Part shown: positions 9,250-20,137 of the stretch, piece by piece
How positions within the stretch are numbered: the first letter of the stretch is position 1
Layout of the letters: each line of letters starts with the position of its first letter
NCBI RefSeq assembly: GCF_019425495.1
Contig: NZ_VFIV01000012.1
Span: 1 to 32,424, forward strand
Direction: 5' to 3'
Source of the DNA: Coxiella endosymbiont of Ornithodoros amblus
GTDB taxonomy: Bacteria > Pseudomonadota > Gammaproteobacteria > Coxiellales > Coxiellaceae
Length of the DNA: 32,424 nt
Program-made: the position numbers and the translations under genes
Notes under the pieces: generated by a model
Seen by the model: the letters and a program-made list of their open reading frames with translations, nothing else
Databases searched by the model: none
What the model was told of the DNA's origin: nothing

Positions 9250-9866
9250 GATAATCTCTCTTCCAGTCTCTTTATGGCGTCAACGCTGACGACTATGTTT
9301 TCTGCGGCAACTAAACTCACAGGATCGAGGTGCAAAGCGTCACACACAGAAACCCCCACCATGTTACGTGAGGCCAAATTAATATTCCGATCATCTCCAT
9401 CGATGATGATCAACACATTTTGCAAATTTAACCTTTTCAACGATTCTTTTAATTCACGTGTCTTTGGCTCATTTAGCTTTAGTGAGTCGACTACTACCAA
9501 TTGTTCTCGTCGAATTAATTCCGACAAAATAGAGGCCATTGCACTGCGATACATCTTTCGATTTACTTTTTGAGTGAAATCACGCGGCTTTGCTGCAAAA
9601 GCAACACCTCCTGATCGCCATAATGAACTGCGACTACTTCCAGCTCGTGAACGCCCCGTCCCTTTTTGACGCCAAGGCTTTGCTCCACCACCACTCACTT
9701 CTCGTCGCGTTTTTTGAGCTTTTGTCCCCGCGCGGCCGCCCGCTAAATAAGCATTCACCACTTGATGCACCAGAGCTTCTTTATATTCGGAGCCAAAGGC
9801 ACTATCAGCAACGGTAAGCGTGCTTGCCTTTTTTTTGTCAAATGAATTTACGGGCAGCTCCATCAT
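9246..9866 (-). CDS. rplD: 50S ribosomal protein L4
   Basis: L4 is an early 23S rRNA binder with a loop reaching the nascent-peptide tunnel; in E. coli it also represses the S10 operon. The 206-residue product starts [20 protein letters not shown]. The tunnel loop includes [20 protein letters not shown] at about residues 55-74, then [20 protein letters not shown]. Overlaps of 4 bases with rplC and rplW imply coupled translation. No obvious L4-binding leader of the E. coli type is seen upstream of rpsJ, so autoregulation here is uncertain. Confidence 0.97.
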   Translation of the reverse strand: MMELPVNSFDKKKASTLTVADSAFGSEYKEALVHQVVNAYLAGGRAGTKAQKTRREVSGGGAKPWRQKGTGRSRAGSSRSSLWRSGGVAFAAKPRDFTQKVNRKMYRSAMASILSELIRREQLVVVDSLKLNEPKTRELKESLKRLNLQNVLIIIDGDDRNINLASRNMVGVSVCDALHLDPVSLVAAENIVVSVDAIKRLEERLS

Positions 9867-10519
9867 TTATCCTCTTTACGTTTTTTACTCGACTGGGTGA
9901 TAATGACCTCACCGCCAGGCGCACCGGGTAATGCGCCTTTGATTGATAATAAATTACGTTCTACGTCTACTTTAATAATTTCCTGATTCTGCACAGTACA
10001 ATAAACGTTACCCAACTGACCAGCCATCTTTTTATCTTTCCATACCCGTCCCAGAGTTTGGCATTGGCCAATAGAGCCCGGAGCACGATGCGACAAAGAA
10101 TTACCGTGAGTGGCGTCCTGGGTTCGAAAATTATGGCGTTTTACGGTTCCCGCAAAACCCTTCCCTCGCGTTAGTCCTCGTACATCAACCAGTTGGCCTT
10201 CTTTAAAGATATCTACCTTTAATTCATCGCCAGCTTTTGCTTCAGTAAGCTCTTCGCTTCCTAATCGGAATTCACGAAGCGCATTTCCTGCCTCAACAGC
10301 GGCTTTGAAATAATGGCCAGCCAGTGGTTTATTGACCCGGGCGGAGGGCTTTTTCCCGTAGGCAACTTGCAAGGCACGGTATCCATCGGTCTCTACCGTT
10401 TTAACCTGTGTAATTCGATTAGGAATCACCTCAACTAACGTCACCGGTATAGAAGAACCCGTCTCCGTGAAAATACGTGTCATACCACATTTTCGACCTA
10501 TAAGTCCGATAGACATCAT
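9863..10519 (-). CDS. rplC: 50S ribosomal protein L3
   Basis: L3 initiates 50S assembly, and its central loop approaches the peptidyl transferase centre. The 218-residue product starts [20 protein letters not shown]. The loop region reads [19 protein letters not shown], then [19 protein letters not shown]. The glutamine methylated by PrmB in E. coli is kept (GQCQ), but the next proline of the E. coli QTPG is leucine here. A basic tail ends SSKKRKEDK. It follows rpsJ by 19 bp. Confidence 0.97.
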   Translation of the reverse strand: MMSIGLIGRKCGMTRIFTETGSSIPVTLVEVIPNRITQVKTVETDGYRALQVAYGKKPSARVNKPLAGHYFKAAVEAGNALREFRLGSEELTEAKAGDELKVDIFKEGQLVDVRGLTRGKGFAGTVKRHNFRTQDATHGNSLSHRAPGSIGQCQTLGRVWKDKKMAGQLGNVYCTVQNQEIIKVDVERNLLSIKGALPGAPGGEVIITQSSKKRKEDK

Positions 10520-10538
10520 TTTTCTCCAAAAATCCTAG

Positions 10539-10880
10539 CTACGCTCTAGATTTTTTATTCAACAACTCAATCTGCACATCTACACCAGCTGCTAAATCGA
10601 GTTTCATCAGCGCATCGACGGTTTTATCTGTCGGTTCCAAAATATCTACTAACCGTTTGTGCGTACGAATTTCGTACTGATCGCGCGCATCTTTGTCGAT
10701 ATTGGGCGAAATCAACACGGTGTAGCGCTCAATTTTCGTCGGCAATGGAATAGGGCCTCTAATAATGGCTCCTGTTCGTCGAGCAGTCTCAACGATTTCT
10801 CGGGTCGAACGATCGATAAGCCGATGGTCAAACGCCTTTAAGCGAATGCGTATACGCTGATTATCACTCATACCTGCCAT
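10539..10880 (-). CDS. rpsJ: 30S ribosomal protein S10
   Basis: S10 is a 30S head protein and, bound to NusB and NusG, also acts in antitermination and in coupling transcription to translation. The chosen ATG at 10880 gives 113 residues ([19 protein letters not shown]) and has GGAA 7 nt upstream. The ATG at 10871 (MSDNQ...) is nearer the family N-terminus and gives 110 residues; I cannot decide from sequence alone. Signatures [19 protein letters not shown] and [18 protein letters not shown] are clear. The C-terminus is several residues longer than E. coli S10 (ends LLNKKSRA). Confidence 0.95.
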   Translation of the reverse strand: MAGMSDNQRIRIRLKAFDHRLIDRSTREIVETARRTGAIIRGPIPLPTKIERYTVLISPNIDKDARDQYEIRTHKRLVDILEPTDKTVDALMKLDLAAGVDVQIELLNKKSRA

Positions 10881-10934
10881 AATTAATTTCCAGTTATAGT
10901 ATTTCAAAATCCCGCTCGAAGCGGCCTAGTTCTA

Positions 10935-12238
<1,304 letters not shown>

Positions 12239-12252
12239 GTAATTACCTCTTC

Positions 12253-14352
12253 TTAACTCTGTTGTTTAATAATTGCCTCAGCGATGTTCGACGGCGCCTC
12301 AGCATACTTTAAAAATCCCATCGTGTAGGTGGCTCGCCCTTGACTTAATGAGCGAAGATCGGTGGCATAGCCAAACATCTCCGCCAGAGGTACCTCAACA
12401 TCAACAATTTTTCCAGCGGGACTCTCATCCATGCCCTGAATCATACCACGCCGACGGTTTAGGTCTCCCACGACCTCTCCCACGTATTCTTCTGGCGTGA
12501 CTACTTCCACTTTCATAATTGGCTCCAATAATATAGGATCTGCTTTGGAAGCGCCCTCTTTAAAAGCCATCGAGCCCGCAATTTTAAATGCCATTTCACT
12601 GGAGTCAACATCGTGATAAGAGCCTTCAAAAATAGTGACTTTAACGTCTACCACGGGGTATCCAGCTCGAATTCCATTCTCCATCTGCTCACGAACCCCT
12701 TTTTCTACTGCTGGGATGTACTCTCTTGGGACCACACCACCGACGATAGCGTTCTCGAACTCAAAGCCAGCGCCGGGTTCTCTGGGCTCAATTCGTAACC
12801 ATACGTCCCCATACTGTCCACGCCCCCCTGTTTGACGAATGTATTTACCTTGTTGTTCTACAGAGCGACGGATGGTTTCTCGGTAGGCTACTCGGGGTTT
12901 ACCGACATTCGCTTCCACGTTAAATTCGCGTCGCATTCGATCCACGATAATTTCAAGGTGAAGCTCGCCCATCCCTTCGATAATGGTTTGCGCTGATTCT
13001 TCATCGGTATGCACCCGAAAAGAGGGATCTTCTTGTGCTAGTTTACCTAACGCGGCCCCCATTTTTTCCTGATCGGCTTTCGTTTTTGGCTCAATAGCCA
13101 CAGAAATCACGGGCTCCGGAAAGTCCATTTTTTCTAAGGTAATAATATTCTGTTGGTTGCAAAGTGTGTCGCCGGTCGTGACTGTCTTAAGACCCACAGC
13201 GGCGGCAATGTCGCCAGAACGCACTTCTTTAATTTCTTCCCGGGAGTTTGAGTGCATTTGCAAGAGACGCCCAATACGCTCCTTTTTGCCTTTAATGGGG
13301 TTGTAAACTGAATCGCCAGATTTCAAAATCCCTGAATAAACACGGAAAAAGGTTAGCGTTCCAACGAAGGGGTCCGACGCGATTTTAAATGCCAACGCTG
13401 CAAAAGGCTCATCGTCAGAAGCACTTCGTGAACCCTCAGAACCATCGTCTTCTTCACCACGAATGGCAGGCACGTCGGTGGGTGAAGGCAAATAATCAAT
13501 CACAGCATCCAATAACGCTTGTACACCCTTATTTTTAAAGGCACTGCCACACAATATCGGGACGATTTCATTCGCTAATGTGCGTTGACGTAATCCTTGG
13601 CGAATTTGTTCTGGAGATAAATCACCCGCTTCTAAATATTTATCCATTAATTCTTCGGAAGATTCTGCTGCCGCTTCAATCATTTTTTTCCGCCATTTTT
13701 GGACTTCTGCTTTTATATCCTCGGGAATGTCGGCGAGCTGGTACGTTCGTCCTCTGTCAGCCTCGTTCCAATAAATAGCCTTCTCTCGAATCAAATCAAT
13801 AACGCCTTTAAAATCTTCTTCGGCGCCTATAGGCAATTGAATAGGAATGGGATTGGCATTCAATCGATCTCTAACTTGGTTGACCACCAGCAAGAAATTC
13901 GCTCCCGCACGGTCCATTTTGTTGACAAAACCCAAACGCGGCACCTGATAACGATTCGCTTGACGCCATACCGTTTCGCTTTGGGGCTCTACACCGCCCA
14001 CAGAACAAAAGACAGCGACAGCACCATCTAGTACGCGCAGGGATCTTTCAACTTCAATGGTAAAATCCACGTGCCCAGGAGTGTCGATAATATTAATGCG
14101 GTGCTTCGAGTATTGCTGATCCATGCCCAACCAGTAACAAGTAGTCGCCGCAGAGGTAATCGTTATTCCACGCTCTTGTTCTTGCTCCATCCAATCCATT
14201 ACCGCGCTACCCTCATGCACCTCCCCCATTTTGTGGGACACACCTGTATAATAAAGAACCCGTTCGGTGGTCGTTGTTTTACCCGCGTCGATATGCGCCA
14301 TAATACCGATATTACGCGTACGATTTAACGGAATTTCTCGAGCTGTTGCCAT
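12253..14352 (-). CDS. fusA: Elongation factor G
   Basis: EF-G is the GTPase that drives translocation and, with RRF, ribosome recycling. The 699-residue product starts [16 protein letters not shown]. It has the P loop [19 protein letters not shown], switch motifs including [17 protein letters not shown] and NKMDRAGA. Domain IV contains [10 protein letters not shown] and domain [15 protein letters not shown]. The ATG at 14352 matches the usual N-terminus and lies 8 bp after rpsG. A further ATG at 14367 would add five residues and overlap rpsG. Neither has a strong ribosome site, so coupling to rpsG is likely. Confidence 0.98.
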   Translation of the reverse strand: MATAREIPLNRTRNIGIMAHIDAGKTTTTERVLYYTGVSHKMGEVHEGSAVMDWMEQEQERGITITSAATTCYWLGMDQQYSKHRINIIDTPGHVDFTIEVERSLRVLDGAVAVFCSVGGVEPQSETVWRQANRYQVPRLGFVNKMDRAGANFLLVVNQVRDRLNANPIPIQLPIGAEEDFKGVIDLIREKAIYWNEADRGRTYQLADIPEDIKAEVQKWRKKMIEAAAESSEELMDKYLEAGDLSPEQIRQGLRQRTLANEIVPILCGSAFKNKGVQALLDAVIDYLPSPTDVPAIRGEEDDGSEGSRSASDDEPFAALAFKIASDPFVGTLTFFRVYSGILKSGDSVYNPIKGKKERIGRLLQMHSNSREEIKEVRSGDIAAAVGLKTVTTGDTLCNQQNIITLEKMDFPEPVISVAIEPKTKADQEKMGAALGKLAQEDPSFRVHTDEESAQTIIEGMGELHLEIIVDRMRREFNVEANVGKPRVAYRETIRRSVEQQGKYIRQTGGRGQYGDVWLRIEPREPGAGFEFENAIVGGVVPREYIPAVEKGVREQMENGIRAGYPVVDVKVTIFEGSYHDVDSSEMAFKIAGSMAFKEGASKADPILLEPIMKVEVVTPEEYVGEVVGDLNRRRGMIQGMDESPAGKIVDVEVPLAEMFGYATDLRSLSQGRATYTMGFLKYAEAPSNIAEAIIKQQS

Positions 14353-14360
14353 TGTTTTAT

Positions 14361-14936
14361 CTACCATCTATAATGGGCAAATGCTTGGTTAGCTTTCGCC
14401 ATTCGGTGTATATCTTCCCGTTTCTTAATCGCAGCGCCTCGACCTTCTAGTGCGTCAAGGATTTCATGAGCCAAACGTAAAACCATTGTTTTTTCATTGC
14501 GTTTGTTCGCATACTCCACTAGCCAGCGCCTTGCTAATGCCTGTCGACGCGTCATCCGAATTTCTACGGGGACTTGGTAAGTCGAGCCACCCACGCGACG
14601 CGATTTAACCTCAACGTTGGGCATGACTTTATCTAATGCCTCTTTAAAGGTTTCGAGAGCCAGTGCGCGCGCATTTTCATCAGTGCGAATATCACCCAAA
14701 GAACGTTTTTTTATAACGCCCGCTTTTCCACCACTTTCACCGCCTCCATCGCCTTCTTTCCCAGATTTATTCTGGACCCGCTTCGCCACAACATCGAGCG
14801 CACCATAAACAATTTTTTCTGCGACGGACTTTTTACCATTTCGCATCACGGCGTTAATAAACTTTGCCAAAAGCTCACTGTGAAAAAGTGGATCTGGCAA
14901 CGTCTCTCGTTTCGGGGCTGTTTTTCTTCGCGCCAT
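14361..14936 (-). CDS. rpsG: 30S ribosomal protein S7 with a glycine-rich insertion
   Basis: S7 nucleates assembly of the 30S head and contacts E-site tRNA; in E. coli it represses the str operon. The 191-residue product starts [20 protein letters not shown] and ends [11 protein letters not shown]. Compared with E. coli S7 it carries an extra segment of about 35 residues at about positions 55-90. That segment is rich in Gly, Lys and acidic residues ([15 protein letters not shown]), just before the conserved [16 protein letters not shown]. The insertion falls between helices and is probably surface-exposed. Confidence 0.97.
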   Translation of the reverse strand: MARRKTAPKRETLPDPLFHSELLAKFINAVMRNGKKSVAEKIVYGALDVVAKRVQNKSGKEGDGGGESGGKAGVIKKRSLGDIRTDENARALALETFKEALDKVMPNVEVKSRRVGGSTYQVPVEIRMTRRQALARRWLVEYANKRNEKTMVLRLAHEILDALEGRGAAIKKREDIHRMAKANQAFAHYRW

Positions 14937-14948
14937 TACAAACCTCTC

Positions 14949-15323
14949 TTACTCTTTCGGTTTCTTTTCACCATATTTCGAACGGCCACGGCACCGACCT
15001 GAAACACCCGCCGTATCCAAGCTTCCACGCACAATATGGTAACGAACGCCAGGCAAGTCTTTAACCCGTCCGCCGCGAATAAGGACAACGGAGTGCTCCT
15101 GTAAATTGTGACCTTCACCACCAATATAAGCAGTCACTTCAGCACCGTTAGTGATCCGCACCCGAGCTACTTTTCGCAGGGCCGAGTTTGGCTTTTTGGG
15201 AGTCGTCGTGTATACCCGCGTGCAAACCCCTCGTCTTTGAGGACAGCCTTCCAGCGCCGGAACGTCACTTTTCTTCGCTCTGGCACGACGCGGCTTTCTC
15301 ACTAACTGATTGATTCTTGCCAT
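14949..15323 (-). CDS. rpsL: 30S ribosomal protein S12
   Basis: S12 sits at the decoding centre and controls accuracy. The ATG at 15323 gives 124 residues starting [20 protein letters not shown], with GGAG 9 nt upstream. An in-frame extension to 15371 is rejected because it lies in the leader. The [13 protein letters not shown] loop keeps the lysine changed in streptomycin-resistant mutants, and [11 protein letters not shown] keeps the aspartate methylthiolated in E. coli. It is the first gene of the str cluster, driven by the promoter at 15402-15431. Confidence 0.98.
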   Translation of the reverse strand: MARINQLVRKPRRARAKKSDVPALEGCPQRRGVCTRVYTTTPKKPNSALRKVARVRITNGAEVTAYIGGEGHNLQEHSVVLIRGGRVKDLPGVRYHIVRGSLDTAGVSGRCRGRSKYGEKKPKE

Positions 15324-15401
15324 TAAAAGTATCTCCAAAAAATAAAGAAACCCCACACACATTTTAGACATCTAATTAATAATGCGTAACGCAGAGCGGG
15401 G

Positions 15402-15431
15402 ATTCTAAATAAAGGTTGTTACCCCTGTCAA
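15402..15431 (-). promoter_or_regulatory. Sigma70 promoter of the str-S10-spc cluster
   Basis: On the minus strand TTGACA (15431-15426) is followed after 18 bp by TAGAAT (15407-15402), then the GC-rich run CCCCGC before the expected start near 15394. A perfect -35, a near-consensus -10 and a GC-rich discriminator are typical of growth-rate and ppGpp-controlled ribosomal promoters. A second possible -10, TATAAT, lies at 15460-15455 but has no good -35 at the right distance. No other comparably strong promoter was noticed between here and rpmJ. Confidence 0.8.
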
Positions 15432-15478
15432 GTTAATTAAACACCCCAGGTGCGATTATAAAGTGTGGGTTTTCAATA

Positions 15479-15514
15479 AGTAGCCTGTATTTCGCTTCGC
15501 TCATACGGACTACT
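15479..15514. repeat. Hairpin repeat with CGCTTCGC core, rpoC-rpsL spacer
   Basis: The arms AGTAGCCTGTAT and ATACGGACTACT pair with small bulges around TTCGCTTCGCTC. A very similar element is at 25562-25590, so this is a dispersed family. It lies about 115 bp past the rpoC stop and upstream of the rpsL promoter. It has no clear T-run, so terminator activity is uncertain. The rest of the 304-bp gap (15324-15627) holds the rpsL promoter and a tiny start-stop ORF, and nothing else I recognise. Confidence 0.65.
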
Positions 15515-15526
15515 TAGCTATTGGGT

Positions 15527-15551
15527 TCAGGTCAGCATAAGGAAACCTCCT
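15527..15551 (-). other. Perfect Shine-Dalgarno followed by a 3-codon minigene
   Basis: AGGAGG (15551-15546) is followed 7 nt later by ATG CTG ACC TGA (15538-15527). The ribosome site is among the best in the window, yet the frame ends after Met-Leu-Thr. It lies in the rpoC 3' untranslated region, about 90 nt past the rpoC stop. It could be a decayed gene start, a leader-like minigene, or coincidence. Confidence 0.35.
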
Positions 15552-15627
15552 ACACTTTCACACACCGAGACACCCCCGGCAGGGATTGAAAGGGGCTTGC
15601 TTCTGCGCATGCAGTTGATTCTTTAAT

Positions 15628-18600
15628 TTACTCGTTTTTTTGCACTGCTTTTGCTTCTTGCGGCGTGGAAGATTTGAGGGCTTCGCTTAAAGCCTGTTCC
15701 ACTTCGCTCGCCGTTACCCGTTTTTCTGCTATTTCCTTCTCCTCAACGCTACTCTTTTCAGCAACGGCACGTCGCTGCTGATGATAGCTGAACCCGGTGC
15801 CAGCCGGGATTAGACGCCCCACAATAACGTTCTCTTTTAATCCACGTAAATCATCGCGTTTACCTGACACAGAGGCCGCCGTTAATACTCGCGTGGTCTC
15901 CTGGAAAGATGCAGCTGATATAAAAGATTCAGTAGCTAAGGATGCTTTGGTGATTCCGAGTAAAATCGGTTGTACCTTGGCCACTGTGCCATCTTTTTTA
16001 ATTATTTTTTCGTTTTCTTCGCGTACTCGAGTACGTTCGACTTGTTCATTTTGAAATAAGTCAGTATCACCCGGCTGAATAATTTTTACCTTACGAATCA
16101 TCTGGCGCACAATAACTTCAATGTGTTTATCGTTAATTTTTACGCCTTGCAGTCGGTAAACTTCCTGTACTTCATTCACGATGTAGTTCGCCAACGCGTT
16201 GACGCCCAACAGTCGAAGAATATCATGCGGATCCCGAGGACCATCGGCGATGACCTCCCCCTTCTCCACGGTTTCACCTTCAAAGACACTGAGGTGACGC
16301 CATTTTGGAATTAATTCCTCGTGAGTTGTACCATCGGGCGCCGTAATAATTAAGCGACCTTTGTCTTTGGTATCTTTCCCAAAACTTACGATGCCTGAAA
16401 TTTCAGCAAGAATAGCGGCATCCTTGGGCCGCCGAGCTTCAAACAGGTCGGCTACTCGGGGAAGACCACCGGTGATATCACGCGTTTTAGAGGTCTCTTG
16501 CGGAATACGCGCCAGCACGTCACCAATGTTGACCATTGTACCATCTTCCTTCGTAAGAAAAGTTCCTTCCGGCAAGAAGTAATGAGCTGGCACTTTCCCG
16601 CTCGGCAAGAAAAGATCATTATCATTCTTATCCACTAACTTCACCATCGGCCGCAATTCTTTGCCGCTCGCACTGCGTTGCTTGGTGGAAGTGATAACAA
16701 TACTGCTAAGGCCGGTTAATTCGTCGGTTTGTCGATTCATGGTGACCCCATCGACCAAATTCACAAACCTTAACGTACCCGCGACTTCAGTAATGATCGG
16801 ATGGGTATGAGGATCCCATTGCGCCACAATTTGGCCCGCTTTTACTGAATCGTCATCTCGTACAGAGATGGTCGCGCCATAGGGGACTTTATAATGTTCA
16901 CGTTCACTGCCTTGAAGGTCTTGAACAACTAATTCACCGGAACGAGAAATAGCGACCAAATTCCCTTGCGCTTGCTCAACGGTCTTCAAATTACGCAATT
17001 TGATTTTTCCTGCGGATTTTACCTCAATATTATTAGCTGCGGTGGCTCGCGAAGCAGCACCCCCGATATGGAAGGTACGCATGGTCAACTGCGTGCCAGG
17101 TTCCCCGATGGATTGGGCGGCCACCACCCCAATCGCTTCTCCCACGTTAACAACGTGGCCGCGAGCTAGATCGCGTCCATAACACATCGAGCAAATTCCA
17201 TAACGCGCCTCACAGGTAATGGCCGATCGGACCCTTACTCGGTCAATGCTGTGCTCTTCCAGAATGTCAACCCGTCTTTCATCCAGAAAAGTATCTTTAG
17301 TGAGCAATTCTTTCCCCGACTTCGGATCAATTACAGGCTCTGCCAATATTCGTCCCAAGACGCGTTCCCGCAATGGCTCAACTACGTCGCCCCCTTCAAT
17401 ATGGGGCGCCATTTGAATACTAGCTTCCGTCCCGCAATCGTGTTCCGTGACGACTAAGTCTTGAGCCACGTCAACTAAACGCCGGGTTAAATAGCCCGAG
17501 TTAGCAGTTTTCAGCGCGGTATCGGCAAGACCTTTACGCGCCCCGTGGGTCGAAATGAAGTATTGTAAAACGTTCAAACCTTCTCGGAAGTTTGCCGTAA
17601 TGGGCGTTTCGATAATGGTGCCATCCGGTCTTGCCATTAAACCCCGCATTCCCGCTAATTGGCGAGTTTGTGCTGCGGAACCTCGGGCGCCGGAATCGGA
17701 CATCATGTAAATCGAATTAAAAGAGCTTTGTGCGACTTCTTTACCTTCAGCATCTTTAACTTTTTCAACCGCGATTTTTTCCATCATCGCTTTGGCCACT
17801 TGGTCATTGGTGCGAGACCAAATATCAATCACTTTATTTCGACGCTCCCCGTGAGTCACTAAACCGGAAGCGTATTGTTTTTCAATTTCACGAACTTCAT
17901 CTTCAGCCCGGGATATAATGGCTTCCTTTTGGTCGGGGACAACAAGATCATTAATCCCAATGGAAACGCCAGAATGGGTTGCGTAATGAAATCCCATATA
18001 CATTAATTTATCCGCAAAAATAACGGTGGTTTTTAATCCTAAATTGCGGTAGCAAAAGTCAAGTAACTTTGTTATCGCTTTTTTTGTCATCGGTTGATCC
18101 ACTAATGCGAACGGTAACCCTTTAGGAACAATTTGCCATAATAAAATTCGGCCGGCGGCGGTATTTACTAAGCGGTTGCTTTCTTCTATTTCTCTCGCTT
18201 CGTTTAAAATACCTTCTTTGATGCGCACGGCAATCCGAGCGTGTAAATCCACTTGGTCATTTTCGTAAGCGCGAACCACTTCTTGGGCATCAGCAAATCG
18301 CATACCCTCCCCTTTAGCATTAACGCGGTCACGAGTGATGTAATAAAGGCCCAACACTACATCTTGAGAGGGAACGATAATCGGCTCACCATTGGCTGGA
18401 TGCAAAACGTTATTAGTGGACATCATCAACGAGCGCGCTTCCAGTTGCGCTTCGAGCGTCAATGGAACATGCACAGCCATTTGGTCACCGTCAAAGTCAG
18501 CGTTATAAGCTGTACAAACGAGCGGGTGCAACTGAATAGCCTTTCCTTCCACTAGCACCGGTTCAAATGCCTGAATCCCCAAACGGTGTAACGTAGGTGC

Positions 18601-19875
18601 GCGGTTTAATAAAATGGGATGTTCGCGAATCACTTCTTCGAGAATATCCCAAACTTCCGGCCCTTCATTTTCTACCAATTTTTTAGCAGCTTTGACGGTA
18701 GTAACTAACCCTCGCAGTTGCAATTTACTAAAGATAAACGGTTTAAATAACTCTAACGCCATTTTCTTCGGCAAGCCGGCCTGATGTAATTTCAATGTAG
18801 GCCCAACGACGATGACGGAACGGCCTGAATAATCAACTCGCTTACCCAATAAATTTTGGCGGAAACGACCCGATTTTCCTTTAATCATGTCGGCTAATGA
18901 TTTCAGTTGACGGCGGTTTGAGCCCAAAATGGCTCGTCCGCGCCGGCCGTTATCGAGCAATGCGTCGACCGCTTCTTGTAGCATGCGTTTTTCATTGCGA
19001 ACGATGATGTCGGGCGCATTGAGATCCAACAACCGCTTCAATCGGTTATTACGATTAATCACCCGACGGTAAAGATCATTTAAATCTGAGGTGGCAAAAC
19101 GCCCGCCATCCAACGGAACTAAAGGCCGTAAATCCGGTGGTAAAACTGGCAATACGGTTAATATCATCCATTCGGGTTTATTTCCTGACTCTAAAAATGC
19201 ACTTAATAACTTGAGCCGTTTGGTTAGCTTTTTTGTTTTGGTTTCAGAAGTCGTGATTTGAAGTTCGGCGCGTAAGGCCTCCACTTCTGCTTCAACATCA
19301 ATGTCACGCAATAAACGTTGGATGGCTTCCGCACCCATCAATGCCGTGAAATCATCACCATATTCTTCTACGGCATCCAGGTAGGTTTCTTCTGAAAGTA
19401 ATTGCCGGGGTTCTAAATCGGTCATCCCCGGGTCTACCACTACATAGGCTTCAAAATATAAAATGCGTTCGATGTCCCGCAGTGTCACGTCTAATAGCAA
19501 ACCGATGCGAGAAGGTAATGATTTAAGGTACCAAATGTGAGCGACCGGTGAAGCCAGCTCAATATGACCCATGCGTTCGCGACGCACTTTTGCTAAGGTA
19601 ACTTCGACACCGCATTTTTCGCAGATGACGCCGCGATGTTTTAAACGTTTATATTTACCACATAAACATTCACAATCTTTAATAGGACCAAAAATTTTTG
19701 CGCAAAATAATCCCTCGCGTTCGGGTCTAAAGGTACGGTAATTGATCGTTTCTGGTTTTTTCACTTCACCGTACGACCACGAACGAACTTCTTCTGGAGA
19801 CGCTAGCTTGATACGCAATGCATCGAATTCAGCCATGTGTTTTTCACTTTTTAGCTGTTTTACTAAGTCTCTCAA
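15628..19875 (-). CDS. rpoC: DNA-directed RNA polymerase subunit beta'
   Basis: Beta' carries the polymerase active-site magnesium and the clamp. The 1415-residue product has the N-terminal zinc site ([20 protein letters not shown]) at about residues 70-90 and the catalytic NADFDGDQ near residue 460. The second zinc site and bridge-helix region follow ([29 protein letters not shown]). The C-terminal tail is longer and Glu/Lys-rich. The start is a TTG at 19875, giving the expected [13 protein letters not shown]-terminus with GGGAG about 6 nt upstream. A small CAGGC/GCCTG hairpin (19886-19903) abuts that ribosome site. Confidence 0.98.
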   Translation of the reverse strand: MRDLVKQLKSEKHMAEFDALRIKLASPEEVRSWSYGEVKKPETINYRTFRPEREGLFCAKIFGPIKDCECLCGKYKRLKHRGVICEKCGVEVTLAKVRRERMGHIELASPVAHIWYLKSLPSRIGLLLDVTLRDIERILYFEAYVVVDPGMTDLEPRQLLSEETYLDAVEEYGDDFTALMGAEAIQRLLRDIDVEAEVEALRAELQITTSETKTKKLTKRLKLLSAFLESGNKPEWMILTVLPVLPPDLRPLVPLDGGRFATSDLNDLYRRVINRNNRLKRLLDLNAPDIIVRNEKRMLQEAVDALLDNGRRGRAILGSNRRQLKSLADMIKGKSGRFRQNLLGKRVDYSGRSVIVVGPTLKLHQAGLPKKMALELFKPFIFSKLQLRGLVTTVKAAKKLVENEGPEVWDILEEVIREHPILLNRAPTLHRLGIQAFEPVLVEGKAIQLHPLVCTAYNADFDGDQMAVHVPLTLEAQLEARSLMMSTNNVLHPANGEPIIVPSQDVVLGLYYITRDRVNAKGEGMRFADAQEVVRAYENDQVDLHARIAVRIKEGILNEAREIEESNRLVNTAAGRILLWQIVPKGLPFALVDQPMTKKAITKLLDFCYRNLGLKTTVIFADKLMYMGFHYATHSGVSIGINDLVVPDQKEAIISRAEDEVREIEKQYASGLVTHGERRNKVIDIWSRTNDQVAKAMMEKIAVEKVKDAEGKEVAQSSFNSIYMMSDSGARGSAAQTRQLAGMRGLMARPDGTIIETPITANFREGLNVLQYFISTHGARKGLADTALKTANSGYLTRRLVDVAQDLVVTEHDCGTEASIQMAPHIEGGDVVEPLRERVLGRILAEPVIDPKSGKELLTKDTFLDERRVDILEEHSIDRVRVRSAITCEARYGICSMCYGRDLARGHVVNVGEAIGVVAAQSIGEPGTQLTMRTFHIGGAASRATAANNIEVKSAGKIKLRNLKTVEQAQGNLVAISRSGELVVQDLQGSEREHYKVPYGATISVRDDDSVKAGQIVAQWDPHTHPIITEVAGTLRFVNLVDGVTMNRQTDELTGLSSIVITSTKQRSASGKELRPMVKLVDKNDNDLFLPSGKVPAHYFLPEGTFLTKEDGTMVNIGDVLARIPQETSKTRDITGGLPRVADLFEARRPKDAAILAEISGIVSFGKDTKDKGRLIITAPDGTTHEELIPKWRHLSVFEGETVEKGEVIADGPRDPHDILRLLGVNALANYIVNEVQEVYRLQGVKINDKHIEVIVRQMIRKVKIIQPGDTDLFQNEQVERTRVREENEKIIKKDGTVAKVQPILLGITKASLATESFISAASFQETTRVLTAASVSGKRDDLRGLKENVIVGRLIPAGTGFSYHQQRRAVAEKSSVEEKEIAEKRVTASEVEQALSEALKSSTPQEAKAVQKNE

Positions 19876-19933
19876 GGCTTTCTCCCAGGCTTATTAGGGC
19901 CTGTCATCATATCTATTATGCTATCCATAAACC

Positions 19934-19998
19934 CGTTGATTTTCTGTGGTATGCTGCTCACATATTTCCATGTATGCTGCTGTCCTCGAAAATCAACG
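19934..19998. repeat. Inverted repeat enclosing two direct repeats, rpoB-rpoC spacer
   Basis: An 11-bp perfect stem, CGTTGATTTTC at 19934-19944 and GAAAATCAACG at 19988-19998, encloses two copies of TATGCTGCT (near 19950 and 19973). It lies in the 262-bp gap between rpoB and rpoC, which are usually separated by much less. Its function is unknown; it could be a small mobile or REP-type remnant, or an RNA structure in the rpoBC transcript. Confidence 0.6.
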
Positions 19999-20055
19999 AC
20001 TTTTGGCTCAGCCTAGCGAATTGATGGCAGACTTTGTTTTAAAAACTGTTTCGTC

Positions 20056-20085
20056 TTCGTCGTCCCCGCTTGCGCGGGGACGACG
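20056..20085. repeat. REP-like perfect hairpin, rpoB-rpoC spacer
   Basis: A 13-bp perfect stem, TCGTCGTCCCCGC at 20056-20068 and GCGGGGACGACGA at 20073-20085, surrounds the TTGC loop. The sequence is typical of bacterial REP elements. It lies about 50 bp past the rpoB stop and is GC-rich against an AT-rich background. It lacks a T-run on the minus strand, so it would more likely stabilise RNA ends or slow polymerase than terminate fully. Confidence 0.75.
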
Positions 20086-20137
20086 AGTTTTAAGTCTTTC
20101 TGTCCACACACTCACTCAAGAGGCAAGGACTAATTTA

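Noticed and set aside
15190-15215. Possible streptomycin-resistance change in rpsL
   Set aside because: The [10 protein letters not shown] loop keeps both lysines, as in susceptible S12.
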